Assembly (NCBI GenBank): GCA_964016885.1
Contig: OZ024741.1
Location: 25,068,374-25,132,373, forward strand
Length of the DNA: 64,000 bases
DNA from: Eledone cirrhosa
Taxonomy: Eukaryota > Mollusca > Cephalopoda > Octopoda > Eledonidae
Direction of reading: 5' to 3'
The position numbers and the translations under genes are program-made. Shown here piece by piece: positions 13,493-24,274 of this stretch. The notes under the pieces are model-generated. The model searched no databases. It was given only the letters and a program-made list of their open reading frames with translations, and was not told the origin of the DNA. The first letter of the stretch is position 1, and each line of letters opens with the position of its first letter.

Positions 13493-16400
13493 AACATAGA
13501 TAGTGTCTTTCATTAGAAATATGGTAATGAAAGGGTTAAACAACATAGGCAATGTCTTCTATTAGAAATATGATAATGAAAGGGTTAAACAACATAGACA
13601 GTGTCTTTTATTAGAAGTAGGGTAATGAAAGGGTTAAACAACATAGTGTCTTCTATTAGAAATATGATAATGAAAGGGTTAAACAACATAGACAGTGTCT
13701 TTTATTAGAAATATGATAATGAAAGGGTTAAACACCATAGACAGTGTCTTTTATAGAAATATGGTAATGAAAGGGTTAAACAACATAGACAGTGTCTTTT
13801 ATTAGATATATGGTAATGAAAGGGTTAAACAACATAGACTGTGTGTTTTATTAGAAATATGATAATGAAAGTGTTAAACAACATAGATAGTGTCTTTTAT
13901 TAGAAATATGGTACTGAAAGGGTTAAACAACATAGATAGTGTTTTTTATTAGAAATATGGTAATGAAAGGGTTAAACAACATAGACAGTATCTTTTATTA
14001 GAAATGTGGTAATAAAAGGGTTAAACAACATAGACAGTGTCTTTTTTTAGAAATATGGTAATGAAAGGGTTAAACAACATAGACAGTGTCTTTTATTAGC
14101 AATATGGTAATGAAAGGGTTTAACAACATATACAGTATCTTTTATTAGAAATGTGGTAATGAAAGGGTTAAACAACATAGACAGTGTCTTTTATTAGAAA
14201 TATGTTAATGAAAGGGTTAAACAACATAGACAGTGTCTTTTATTAGAAATGTGGTAATGAAAGGGTTAAACAACATAGACAGTGTCTTTTATTACAAATA
14301 TGGTAATGAAAGGGTTGAACAACATAGACAGTGTCTTTTATTAGAAATATGGTAATGAAAGGGTAAAACAACATAGACAGTGTCTTTTATTAGAAATATG
14401 GTAATGAAAGTGTTAAACAACATAGACAGTGTCTTTTATTAGAAATGTGGGAATGAAAGTGTTAAACAAAATAGACAGTGTCTTTTATTAGAAATGTGGT
14501 AATGAAAGGGTTAAACAACATAGACAGTCTCTTACATTAGAAATATGGTAATGAAAGGGTTAAACAACATAGACAGTGTCTTTTATTAGAAATATGGTAA
14601 TGCAAGCGTTAAACAACATAGACAGTGTCTTCTATTAGAAATATGGTAATGAAAGGGTTAAACAACATAGACAGTGTCTTTTATTAGAAATATGATAATG
14701 AAAGGGTTAAACAACATAGATAGTGTCTTTCATTAGAAATATGGTAATGAAAGGGTTAAACAACATAGGCAATGTCTTCTATTAGAAATATGATAATGAA
14801 AGGGTTAAACAACATAGACAGTTTCGTTTATTAGAAATATGGTAATGAAAGGTTTAAACAACATAGACAGTGTCTTTTATTAGAAATATGGTAATGAAAG
14901 GGTTAAACAACATAGAAAGTGTCTTTTATTAGAAATATGGTAATGAAAGGGTTAAACAACATAGATAGTGTGTTTTATTAGAAATATGGTAATGAAAGGG
15001 TTAAACAACATAGACAGTGTCTTTTATTAGAAATATGGTAATGAAAGGGTTAAAGAACATAGACAGTGTCTTTTATTAGAAATATGGTAATGAAAGGGTT
15101 AAACAACATAGACAGTGTCTTTTATTAGAAATATGGTAATGAAAGGGTTAAACAACAGAGACAGTGTCTTTTATTAGAAATATGGTAATGAAAGGATTAA
15201 ACAACATAGAGAGTGTCTTTTATTAGAAATATGGTAATGAAAGGGTTAAACAACATAGACAGTGTCTTTTATTAGAAATATGGTAATGAAAGGGTTAAAC
15301 AACTTAGACAGTGTCTTTTATTAGAAATATGGTAATGAAAGGGTTAAACAACATAGATAGTGTCTTTCATTAGAAATATGGTAATGAAAGGGTTAAACAA
15401 CATAGGCAATGTCTTCTATTAGAAATATGATAATGAAAGGGTTAAACAACATAGACTGTGTGTTTTATTAGAAATATGATAATGAAAGTGTTAAACAACA
15501 TAGATAGTGTCTTTTATTAGAAATATGGTACTGAAAGGGTTAAACAACATAGATAGTGTCTTTTATTAGAAATATGGTAATGAAAGGGTTAAACAACATA
15601 GACAGTATCTTTTATTAGAAATGTGGTAATAAAAGGGTTAAACAACATAGACAGTGTCTTTTTTTAGAAATATGGTAATGAAAGGGTTAAACAACATAGA
15701 CAGTGTCTTTTATTAGAAATGTGGTAATGAAAGGGTTTAACAACATATACAGTATCTTTTATTAGAAATGTGGTAATGAAAGGGTTAAACAACATAGACA
15801 GTGTCTTTTATTAGAAATATGTTAATGAAAGGGTTAAACAACATAGACAGTGTCTTTTATTAGAAATGTGGTAATGAAAGGGTTAAACAACATAGACAGT
15901 GTCTTTTATTACAAATATGGTAATGAAAGGGTTGAACAACATAGACAGTGTCTTTTATTAGAAATATGGTAATGAAAGGGTAAAACAACATAGACAGTGT
16001 CTTTTATTAGAAATATGGTAATGAAAGTGTTAAACAACATAGACAGTGTCTTTTATTAGAAATGTGGGAATGAAAGTTTTAAACAAAATAGACAGTGTCT
16101 TTTATTAGAAATGTGGTAATGAAAGGGTTAAACAACATAGACAGTCTCTTACATTAGAAATATGGTAATGAAAGGGTTAAACAACATAGACAGTGTCTTT
16201 TATTAGAAATATGGTAATGCAAGCGTTAAACAACATAGACAGTGTCTTCTATTAGAAATATGGTAATGAAAGGGTTAAACAACATAGACAGTGTCTTTTA
16301 TTAGAAATATGGTAATGACAGGGTTTAACAACATATACAGTATCTTTTATTAGAAATGTGGTAATGAAAGGGTTAAACAACATAGACAGTGTCTTTTATT

Positions 16401-19099
16401 AGAAATATGTTAATGAAAGGGTTAAACAACATAGACAGTGTCTCTTATTAGAAATATGATAATGAAAGGGTTAAACAACATAGATAGTGTCTTTCATTAG
16501 AAATATGGTAATGAAAGGGTTAAACAACATAGGCAATGTCTTCTATTAGAAATATGATAATGAAAGGGTTAAACAACATAGACAGTTTCGTTTATTAGAA
16601 ATATGGTAATGAAAGGGTTAAACAACATAGACAGTGTCTTTTATTAGAAATATGGTAATGAAAGGGTTTAACAACATAAACAGTATCTTTTATTAGAAAT
16701 ATGATAATGAAAGGGTTAAACAACATAGGCAGTGTCTTCTATTAGAAATATGATAATGAAAGGGTTAAGTAACATAGACAGTGTGTTTTATTAGAAATAT
16801 GATAATGAAAGGGTTAAACAACATAGACAGTGTCTTTTATTAGAAATATGGTAATGAAAGTGTTAAACAACATAGACAGTGTCTTTTATTAGAAATGTGG
16901 TAATGAAAGTGTTAAACAAAATAGACAGTGTCTTTTATTAGAAATGTGGTAATGAAAGGGTTAAACAACATAGACAGTCTCTTACATTAGAAATATGGTA
17001 ATGAAAGGGTTAAACAACATAGACAGTGTCTTCTATTAGAAATATGGTAATGCAAGCGTTAAACAACATAGACAGTGTCTTTTATTAGAAATATGGTAAT
17101 GAAAGGGTTAAACAACATAGACAGTGTCTTTTATTAGAAATATGGTAATGAAAGGGTTTAACAACATATACAGTATCTTTTATTAGAAATGTGGTAATGA
17201 AAGGGTTAAACAACATAGACAGTGTCTTTTATTAGAAATATGTTAATGAAAGGGTTAAACAACATAGACAGTGTCTTTTATTAGAAATATGATAATGAAA
17301 GGGTTAAACAACATAGATAGTGTCTTTCATTAGAAATATGGTAATGAAAGGGTTAAACAACATAGGCAATGTCTTCTATTAGAAATATGATAATGAAAGG
17401 GTTAAACAACATAGACAGTTTCGTTTATTAGAAATATGGTAATGAAAGGTTTAAACAACATAGACAGTGTCTTTTATTAGAAATATGGTAATGAAAGGGT
17501 TAAACAACATAGAAAGTGTCTTTTATTAGAAATATGGTAATGAAAGGGTTAAACAACATAGATAGTGTGTTTTATTAGAAATATGGTAATGAAAGGGTTA
17601 AACAACATAGACAGTGTCTTTTATTAGAAATATGGTAATGAAAGGGTTAAAGAACATAGACAGTGTCTTTTATTAGAAATATGGTAATGAAAGGGTTAAA
17701 CAACATAGACAGTGTCTTTTATTAGAAATATGGTAATGAAAGGGTTAAACAACAGAGACAGTGTCTTTTATTAGAAATATGGTAATGAAAGGATTAAACA
17801 ACATAGAGAGTGTCTTTTATTAGAAATATGGTAATGAAAGGGTTAAACAACATAGACAGTGTCTTTTATTAGAAATATGGTAATGAAAGGGTTAAACAAC
17901 ATAGATAGTGTCTTTCATTAGAAATATGGTAATGAAAGGGTTAAACAACATAGGCAATGTCTTCTATTAGAAATATGATAATGAAAGGGTTAAACAACAT
18001 AGACAGTGTCTTTTATTAGAAGTAGGGTAATGAAAGGGTTAAACAACATAGTGTCTTCTATTAGAAATATGATAATGAAAGGGTTAAACAACATAGACAG
18101 TGTCTTTTATTAGAAATATGATAATGAAAGGGTTAAACACCATAGACAGTGTCTTTTATAGAAATATGGTAATGAAAGGGTTAAACAACATAGACAGTGT
18201 CTTTTATTAGATATATGGTAATGAAAGGGTTAAACAACATAGACTGTGTGTTTTATTAGAAATATGATAATGAAAGTGTTAAACAACATAGATAGTGTCT
18301 TTTATTAGAAATATGGTACTGAAAGGGTTAAACAACATAGATAGTGTTTTTTATTAGAAATATGGTAATGAAAGGGTTAAACAACATAGACAGTATCTTT
18401 TATTAGAAATGTGGTAATAAAAGGGTTAAACAACATAGACAGTGTCTTTTTTTAGAAATATGGTAATGAAAGGGTTAAACAACATAGACAGTGTCTTTTA
18501 TTAGCAATATGGTAATGAAAGGGTTTAACAACATATACAGTATCTTTTATTAGAAATGTGGTAATGAAAGGGTTAAACAACATAGACAGTGTCTTTTATT
18601 AGAAATATGTTAATGAAAGGGTTAAACAACATAGACAGTGTCTTTTATTAGAAATGTGGTAATGAAAGGGTTAAACAACATAGACAGTGTCTTTTATTAC
18701 AAATATGGTAATGAAAGGGTTGAACAACATAGACAGTGTCTTTTATTAGAAATATGGTAATGAAAGGGTAAAACAACATAGACAGTGTCTTTTATTAGAA
18801 ATATGGTAATGAAAGTGTTAAACAACATAGACAGTGTCTTTTATTAGAAATGTGGGAATGAAAGTGTTAAACAAAATAGACAGTGTCTTTTATTAGAAAT
18901 GTGGTAATGAAAGGGTTAAACAACATAGACAGTCTCTTACATTAGAAATATGGTAATGAAAGGGTTAAACAACATAGACAGTGTCTTTTATTAGAAATAT
19001 GGTAATGCAAGCGTTAAACAACATAGACAGTGTCTTCTATTAGAAATATGGTAATGAAAGGGTTAAACAACATAGACAGTGTCTTTTATTAGAAATATG
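10242..19099. repeat. Higher-order repeat, period 4405 bp, two copies
   Basis: A 4405-bp segment is tandemly duplicated (about 10242-14646 and 14647-19099). Markers keep this offset exactly: TGAAAGGTTT 10441/14846, AACTTAG 10896/15301, GTTTTAAAC 11671/16076, TGACAGGG 11911/16316, TTAAGTAAC 12360/16765, AGTAGGG 13616/18021 and the unique TTAGCAAT at 14100/18505. The left limit is set by T at 10241 against G at 14646, and the right limit by A at 14695 against G at 19100. The length is 90 monomers minus 5 bp. I found no difference at the points compared, so the event is recent. Confidence 0.88.
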
Positions 19100-20541
19100 G
19101 TAATGAAAGGGTTTAACAACATATACAGTATCTTTTATTAGAAATGTGGTAATGAAAGGGTTAAACAACATAGACAGTGTCTTTTATTAGAAATATGTTA
19201 ATGAAAGGGTTAAACAACATAGACAGTGTCTCTTATTAGAAATATGATAATGAAAGGGTTAAACAACATAGATAGTGTCTTTCATTAGAAATATGGTAAT
19301 GAAAGGGTTAAACAACATAGGCAATGTCTTCTATTAGAAATATGATAATGAAAGGGTTAAACAACATAGACAGTTTCGTTTATTAGAAATATGGTAATGA
19401 AAGGGTTAAACAACATAGACAGTGTCTTTTATTAGAAATATGGTAATGAAAGGGTTAAACAACATAGACAGTATCTTTTATTAGAAATATGGTAATGAAA
19501 GGGTTTAACAACATAGACAGTGTCTTTTATTAGAAATATGGTAATGAAAGGGTTTAACAACATAAACAGTATCTTTTATTAGAAATATGATAATGAAAGG
19601 GTTAAACAACATAGGCAGTGTCTTCTATTAGAAATATGATAATGAAAGGGTTAAGTAACATAGACAGTGTGTTTTATTAGAAATATGATAATGAAAGGGT
19701 TAAACAACATAGACAGTGTCTTTTATTAGAAATATGGTAATGAAAGTGTTAAACAACATAGACAGTGTCTTTTATTAGAAATGTGGTAATGAAAGTGTTA
19801 AACAAAATAGACAGTGTCTTTTATTAGAAATGTGGTAATGAAAGGGTTAAACAACATAGACAGTGTCTTTTATTAGAAATATGGTAATGAAAGGGTTTAA
19901 CAACATATACAGTATCTTTTATTAGAAATGTGGTAATGAAAGGGTTAAACAACATAGACAGTCTCTTACATTAGAAATATGGTAATGAAAGGCTTAAACA
20001 ACATAGACAGTGTCTTCTATTAGAAATATGGTAATGCAAGCGTTAAACAACATAGACAGTGTCTTTTATTAGAAATATGGTAATGAAAGGGTTAAACAAC
20101 ATAGACAGTGTCTTTTATTAGAAATATGGTAATGAAAGGGTTTAACAACATATACAGTATCTTTTATTAGAAATGTGGTAATGAAAGGGTTAAACAACAT
20201 AGACAGTGTCTTTTATTAGAAATATGTTAATGAAAGGGTTAAACAACATAGACAGTGTCTTTTATTAGAAATATGATAATGAAAGGGTTAAACAACATAG
20301 ATAGTGTCTTTCATTAGAAATATGGTAATGAAAGGGTTAAACAACATAGGCAATGTCTTCTATTAGAAATATGATAATGAAAGGGTTAAACAACATAGAC
20401 AGTTTCGTTTATTAGAAATATGGTAATGAAAGGGTTAAACAACATAGACAGTGTCTTTTATTAGAAATATGGTAATGAAAGGGTTAAACAACATAGAAAG
20501 TGTCTTTTATTAGAAATATGGTAATGAAAGGGTTAAACAAC

Positions 20542-20548
20542 ATAGATA
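20542..20548. repeat. Target-site duplication of copy 1, left side
   Basis: ATAGATA here, optionally plus the following TA, is repeated at 26279-26285 on the other side of the element. It lies at the satellite phase CAACATAGATA, just before the element's 3' end. The duplication is 7-9 bp. Its exact extent is ambiguous, because the right-hand side is embedded in a GATA tract and the satellite itself contains ATAGATA. Confidence 0.6.
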
Positions 20549-20723
20549 TATTTCTTTTATTTGCCACTAGGGCATCAAAAGTGGGACAAGTACAAAGGGG
20601 GGAGTTTACACAAAAAGGCGTCCTCAATAAGGAGGAGGCAATAACAAAATATAAAAATAAAATAAGATATAACAAAAAATAAAATTTTTAACAAAATCCT
20701 CAATAGAGAGGAGGCGCCTTGGG

Positions 20724-20758
20724 GGGTCGCACACACCCCCGAAAAAAGTGTGCAACCC
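20724..20758 (-). other. 3' UTR hairpin 1
   Basis: GGGTCGCACAC (20724-20734) pairs with GTGTGCAACCC (20748-20758). This gives an 11-position stem with one C/A mismatch and a 13-nt loop. It is fully conserved in copy 2 (about 36566-36600). In site-specific non-LTR elements the reverse transcriptase often recognises 3' UTR structure, so this is a candidate recognition element; that role is inference. Confidence 0.6.
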
Positions 20759-20767
20759 TTCTCCTCA

Positions 20768-20790
20768 GGAGCACAGAGAAGGGGTGCTCC
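20768..20790 (-). other. 3' UTR hairpin 2
   Basis: GGAGCAC (20768-20774) pairs perfectly with GTGCTCC (20784-20790) across a 9-nt loop. It lies about 10 nt from hairpin 1 and 22 nt from the ORF2 stop codon. It is conserved in copy 2 (about 36610-36632). It is too structured to be chance A+T-rich sequence, but its function is not shown. Confidence 0.6.
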
Positions 20791-20812
20791 CTTGGTCTTT
20801 CATCTTCCTCAC

Positions 20813-23800
20813 CTATAGTCTGATGTAGAGTGAAGGCCCATTCACACGGGCCATTCTCGCCACTTTCACCCATCTTTCATAGAAACGGCTGGGGTGCAGC
20901 ACCTCTCTCTCCATCCTGATCCTTCTTCCGAAATGATATCGGAAGAAACGGACCAGTTGTTGGCCAGAGAGAAAGGTGCCCGACCTCAGTCCTTTCAGAC
21001 GCGTCCACCATACAACCTCTTTCGCCATGGCTATTACGCACAGAAACACCGCCTCTGCTTCATCTTTGAAGGGGGGAGGCGGCTTGATCATTACAATAGA
21101 CTCGGTGGTCAACCGGATCGGTCCCACCCTTGACAGCAGTTGTTCGACATAGCCCCACAGATCGGCTACGCCCGAGCAGTGTACTAATGCGTGTGCAACG
21201 GTTTCCTCGTCGCACACGCATCTGGGACAGATCTTTTTGGCGGGGTCCCTACCCGGGCGCCCGTGTCTGTAGAGCCTTTCTCGAACGGGTAAAGCCCCTC
21301 GGTAGCACTGCCAGGCCAGGGACTTCTGGAAGTTGTCCATAGGTCCCGGGCTGAATGTCCTACCGAACAGGCTGGCCAGTTCGTCCTCCTCCATGTCTAG
21401 GGCTTCTCCGAGGGCGTCGTCGCACCTGCTGCGTACCAGCCCTCTATAGAATGTTGCGGTGGAGTCTCCACTGATAACCGGATCCGCCTGCCAGAGGGCG
21501 GTGAGCGCCTGGGCACACTCAGTGTGCCAGGCGCCCAGTTTTCTCGGTCTTTGCTTGACCCAGGATTGCAGCTCGGTGAGTGAGACGAGTCTGGGAAAGG
21601 TTCGTCTCACAAACGAGGCCCACACCGGTTGTCCGGTGAGGAATACGTAGAGGTGCCGTAGCCTTAATGCGTGTTTACGCATCATTAGCCACGGCATCCC
21701 CAGCCCTCCTTTCGAAGGGTGTTGACAGCAGATGGATCTCCTCACCATAGGAGCCCGCCTCTTCCAAAGGAATTGGAAGAGCGCGCGCTCCATCTTGGTG
21801 AGGGTTTCCCTTGGGCAGGGCACTACGGTCAGGCGGTAGTAGATGACGGACGCTATGTAGGTGTTCGCCACCTCCGCCCGGCCTTTCAGGGATAGTTTGC
21901 AACTGGCCCACTTCTGGGTCAGTGCAAACACCCTGTTCGTAACCTCCGCCCAGTTTTTCTCCACCTGGAGGTCCGGTCCGAACCAGACCCCGAGCAACTT
22001 CACCGGGCCCTCCGTCCAGCGTCCGACGACGCTATCGGAGGGCATCGGTCTGCCCCTTCACGTGCCGAGTTGCAAACCGATCGACTTGTCCCGGTTCAGC
22101 TTAGCCCCTGTGAACTTTTCGTACTCCTCCAGTAAGGTGCCGACCGCCTCGATTTCGGAGGCCGTCGACACCATTACTGTCATGTCATCGGCGTAGGCCG
22201 ACACCGCTTTCCGCAATCCCGGTTCCAAAGGGATGCCCTGCAACAACTCCAACTTCCGCAGTAGTGGCTCGAGAGTCAACACATACAGAAGGGAGGAGAG
22301 AGGGCACCCTTGTCGGATGGACCGCGCGATTTTGAACGGCTCCGAGAGGTAGCCGTTCACCTTGACCCTAGAGCAGATGCGGCTGCTGTGCATAGCAGTG
22401 ATCCAGCCCCTGAAAACGGGTCCGAAGCCTGCCGCCGCTAGCACCGCATCCAGGTAACCATGGTCGACCCTATCGAACGCCTTAGATTGATCCAAGTTGA
22501 TCAGAGCCCCACCAAAGCCGGGTTCGTTCCCAACCCTCTCTATGATGTATCGCATGAGGTGGAGGTTGTCATGGATGGACCTGGACGGGATAGCGCATGT
22601 CTGCGCATCTCCCACCAGGTTGCCCACGACAAGCGCCAACCTCTTTGCTAGCACCTTGGCCAAAATCTGTAACTCTGTATTTAGCAGTGTTATGGGCCTG
22701 AAGTTACTTATTTCGTCCCCCTTGTTCTCGTCCTTCCTCACTAGCGTGACTACGCCCTTGGTCACAGTACAGGGAATTCTCCCGTTCTGTTGCCAGTTGC
22801 AGTAGACCGCCTCGAGGAGATCGGGGAACAAGTCCGGCATAGCTAGATATAATTCGTAAGGAAGACCATCGAGACCCGGGGATTTGCGTTTGCCGCATTG
22901 GCTCAGCACGTCCTCTATCTCAGCGGCCGAAATCGGCTCTTCGCAGGACTTCGCCTCCCTGTCCGAGAGGCGCGGCAGGCCGTCGAGGTATGGACCGAAG
23001 TCCACGTTCCCAACCGGCTCCCCGCCCCTCCCGAACAGTCGGGCAAAGTGCCTTTGAAAGGCCTCACACATCTGCTTAGGCTCAAGAATCGCCCGTCCAT
23101 CCAGGTCTCGCAAAGACCGGATGGTGGATTTAGTTCCACTGTTGGCCTCTGTCACGCGGGCCCAGCTAACAGCTTTGGTCCCCTCGTTCCCTAGAGCACG
23201 TATTTTACTTCGGACAACGCAGCCTTCGTGCTTCGCGTCGAAAAACTGGCTCAAAGCCGTTCTCGACGCTAGCACTCTGGCCACGTCGCCGCTTCTAATT
23301 GCCTCTTCTACTCTATCTATTAGCTCCCTTTCCTTCCTATTCCTATCCGCAGCTAGAACCTTACTAAATTCTATCGAGACTACTCTAATCTCTCTCTTTA
23401 GAGATACCCACCACCTGCTGTTGACGATCGCTCCAGTCAACCGTTCCTTAACTAACGTACTAATCCGATTCCTGTAGGCTCTACTTGCCGGCAAGGACAA
23501 GTTGAGCTTCCAGTAACCGGGGCCCTGTCTATGAGTTCTGTCAAGGTTGACCATGCAGGTCACTAATTTGTGGTCTGAATAGCCAACAATGCGCATTTTT
23601 GGACAACTTAAAAAGTCCTTATCCTTAATTCTAACTAAGAACCTATCTAGGTACGACCTAGATGATCCGCTACGATTTGCCCAAGTCCAGGTTGGCGCAG
23701 TCGGAAAATCTAGTCGATATCTATCGGCCAGGTCAAATCGACCGATTAACCCTTTGAGGCTATTACACCCCTCTCTATCGGGGCAGGCCCCTACGTAGTC

Positions 23801-24250
23801 CCAGCGTGCATCTAGGATACCATTCCAGTCCCCCACTAATAGCAAGGAGCGGGACGTCCCTAGAAAAGTCTCCAGACGATGGAAGAAGTCCGGCCGCATT
23901 GACCCGAAAGGGCCGTAGGCGGCTACCAACCTAAACGCTCCGCCTTTACCACTGCCAAGGTCCAGAACCACTAGTCGACCCTCCGGGTCCAAATGTACCA
24001 TCTGTGTTGCGAGACCCAGATGTTTTTGCAGCAGAACGACAACTCCACCCCCACCTCCGGGCTGACAGAGAGATGCGTGCATCTCAAAGTCATCAAAGGT
24101 GGGGGCCAGCTGTCGCACGTTGCTGATCCGGGCCTCGCAAATAACCATCACATCTATACGTTGTGACCTGAGGTCATTTAGAAGCATTGCTTGCTTCCAA
24201 GTTGAGCCCAGGCCACGCGCATTTAAACAGCCTACTCTTAGCATAGCCAT
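20813..24250 (-). pseudogene. ORF2: APE endonuclease / reverse transcriptase, one in-frame stop
   Basis: This is the polyprotein for target nicking and target-primed reverse transcription. Residues are numbered from the GTG codon at 24274 that follows the ORF1 stop; the likely start is ATG 24250 (residue 9). The endonuclease spans about 12-240 with LNARGL (N18), ICEAR (E47), AAYGP, GDWN (D149, N151) and YSDH (D234, H235). GYWKLN is at 253-258. The reverse transcriptase spans about 460-740 with KSPGLDG, LDQSKAFD (D595), RQGCPLS (654-660) and AYADD (D696, D697). A Cys/His motif, C1016-x2-C1019 with H1028, H1032 and C1033, lies near the C-terminus. Total length is 1153 codons. Codon 739 is TGA (22060-22058); copy 2 has TGG there, so this is a single nonsense change. 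The 738-residue product would keep the endonuclease and catalytic core but lose the C-terminal 414 residues. Confidence 0.9.
22058..22060 (-). other. Premature TGA in ORF2 of copy 1
   Basis: The plus strand reads TCA here, giving TGA in the ORF2 frame. The homologous codon of copy 2 (37900-37902) is TGG (Trp). The frame is open on both sides: 738 codons upstream, and 414 codons downstream to the natural stop at 20813. One base change therefore separates this copy from an uninterrupted ORF2. Confidence 0.9.
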
Positions 24251-24274
24251 GTTGGTGGTGAAGAGAAAAGGCAC

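Larger units (their letters stand above)
1..20548. repeat. 49-bp satellite array, left block
   Basis: This is an uninterrupted head-to-tail array of a 49-bp A+T-rich monomer; a canonical copy is 493-541. Landmarks in each unit are ATTAGAAATATGG, GGGTTAAACAACAT and AGACAGTGTCTTTT. On the plus strand the consensus has 20 A, 15 T, 10 G and 4 C. Stop codons occur in all frames and the period is not a multiple of three, so it is not coding. Diagnostic variants of this block are GCAAGCGTT, TTTCATTAG, AGTTTCGTTTATT, CATATACAGTATC, AAATGTGG and CTCTTACATTAG. Indel units are rare: a 45-bp unit lacking ACAG (for example near 5331) and a 48-bp unit (near 5429). The array runs off the left edge of the window. 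A centromeric or pericentromeric role is possible but not shown by the sequence. Confidence 0.98.
20549..20812 (-). other. 3' UTR of copy 1
   Basis: The 264 bp between the ORF2 stop and the 3' end contain, in transcript order, two strong hairpins (20768-20790 and 20724-20758) and a CCTCAATAGAGAGGAGG segment (20698-20714). An A+T-rich stretch (about 20641-20697) and a second CCTCAATAAGGAGG segment (20622-20635) follow. An AATAAA hexamer (minus strand, 20561-20556) is at the very end, next to the satellite. The satellite itself carries AATAAAAGA at the corresponding place, so the final 8-10 bases may be element or target sequence. Copy 2 has the same UTR with one base fewer in the run before CGTCCTC (near 20617). 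Confidence 0.75.

Noticed and set aside
1..20548. CRISPR array (regular short repeats)
   Set aside because: The whole 49-bp unit repeats, with no unique spacers, no palindromic direct repeat and no cas genes, in clearly eukaryotic sequence.
20484..20682. Small open frames spanning the 3' junction of copy 1, and 36327-36578 at copy 2
   Set aside because: They are made of 3' UTR plus satellite and have no domain or start context; they are open by chance.
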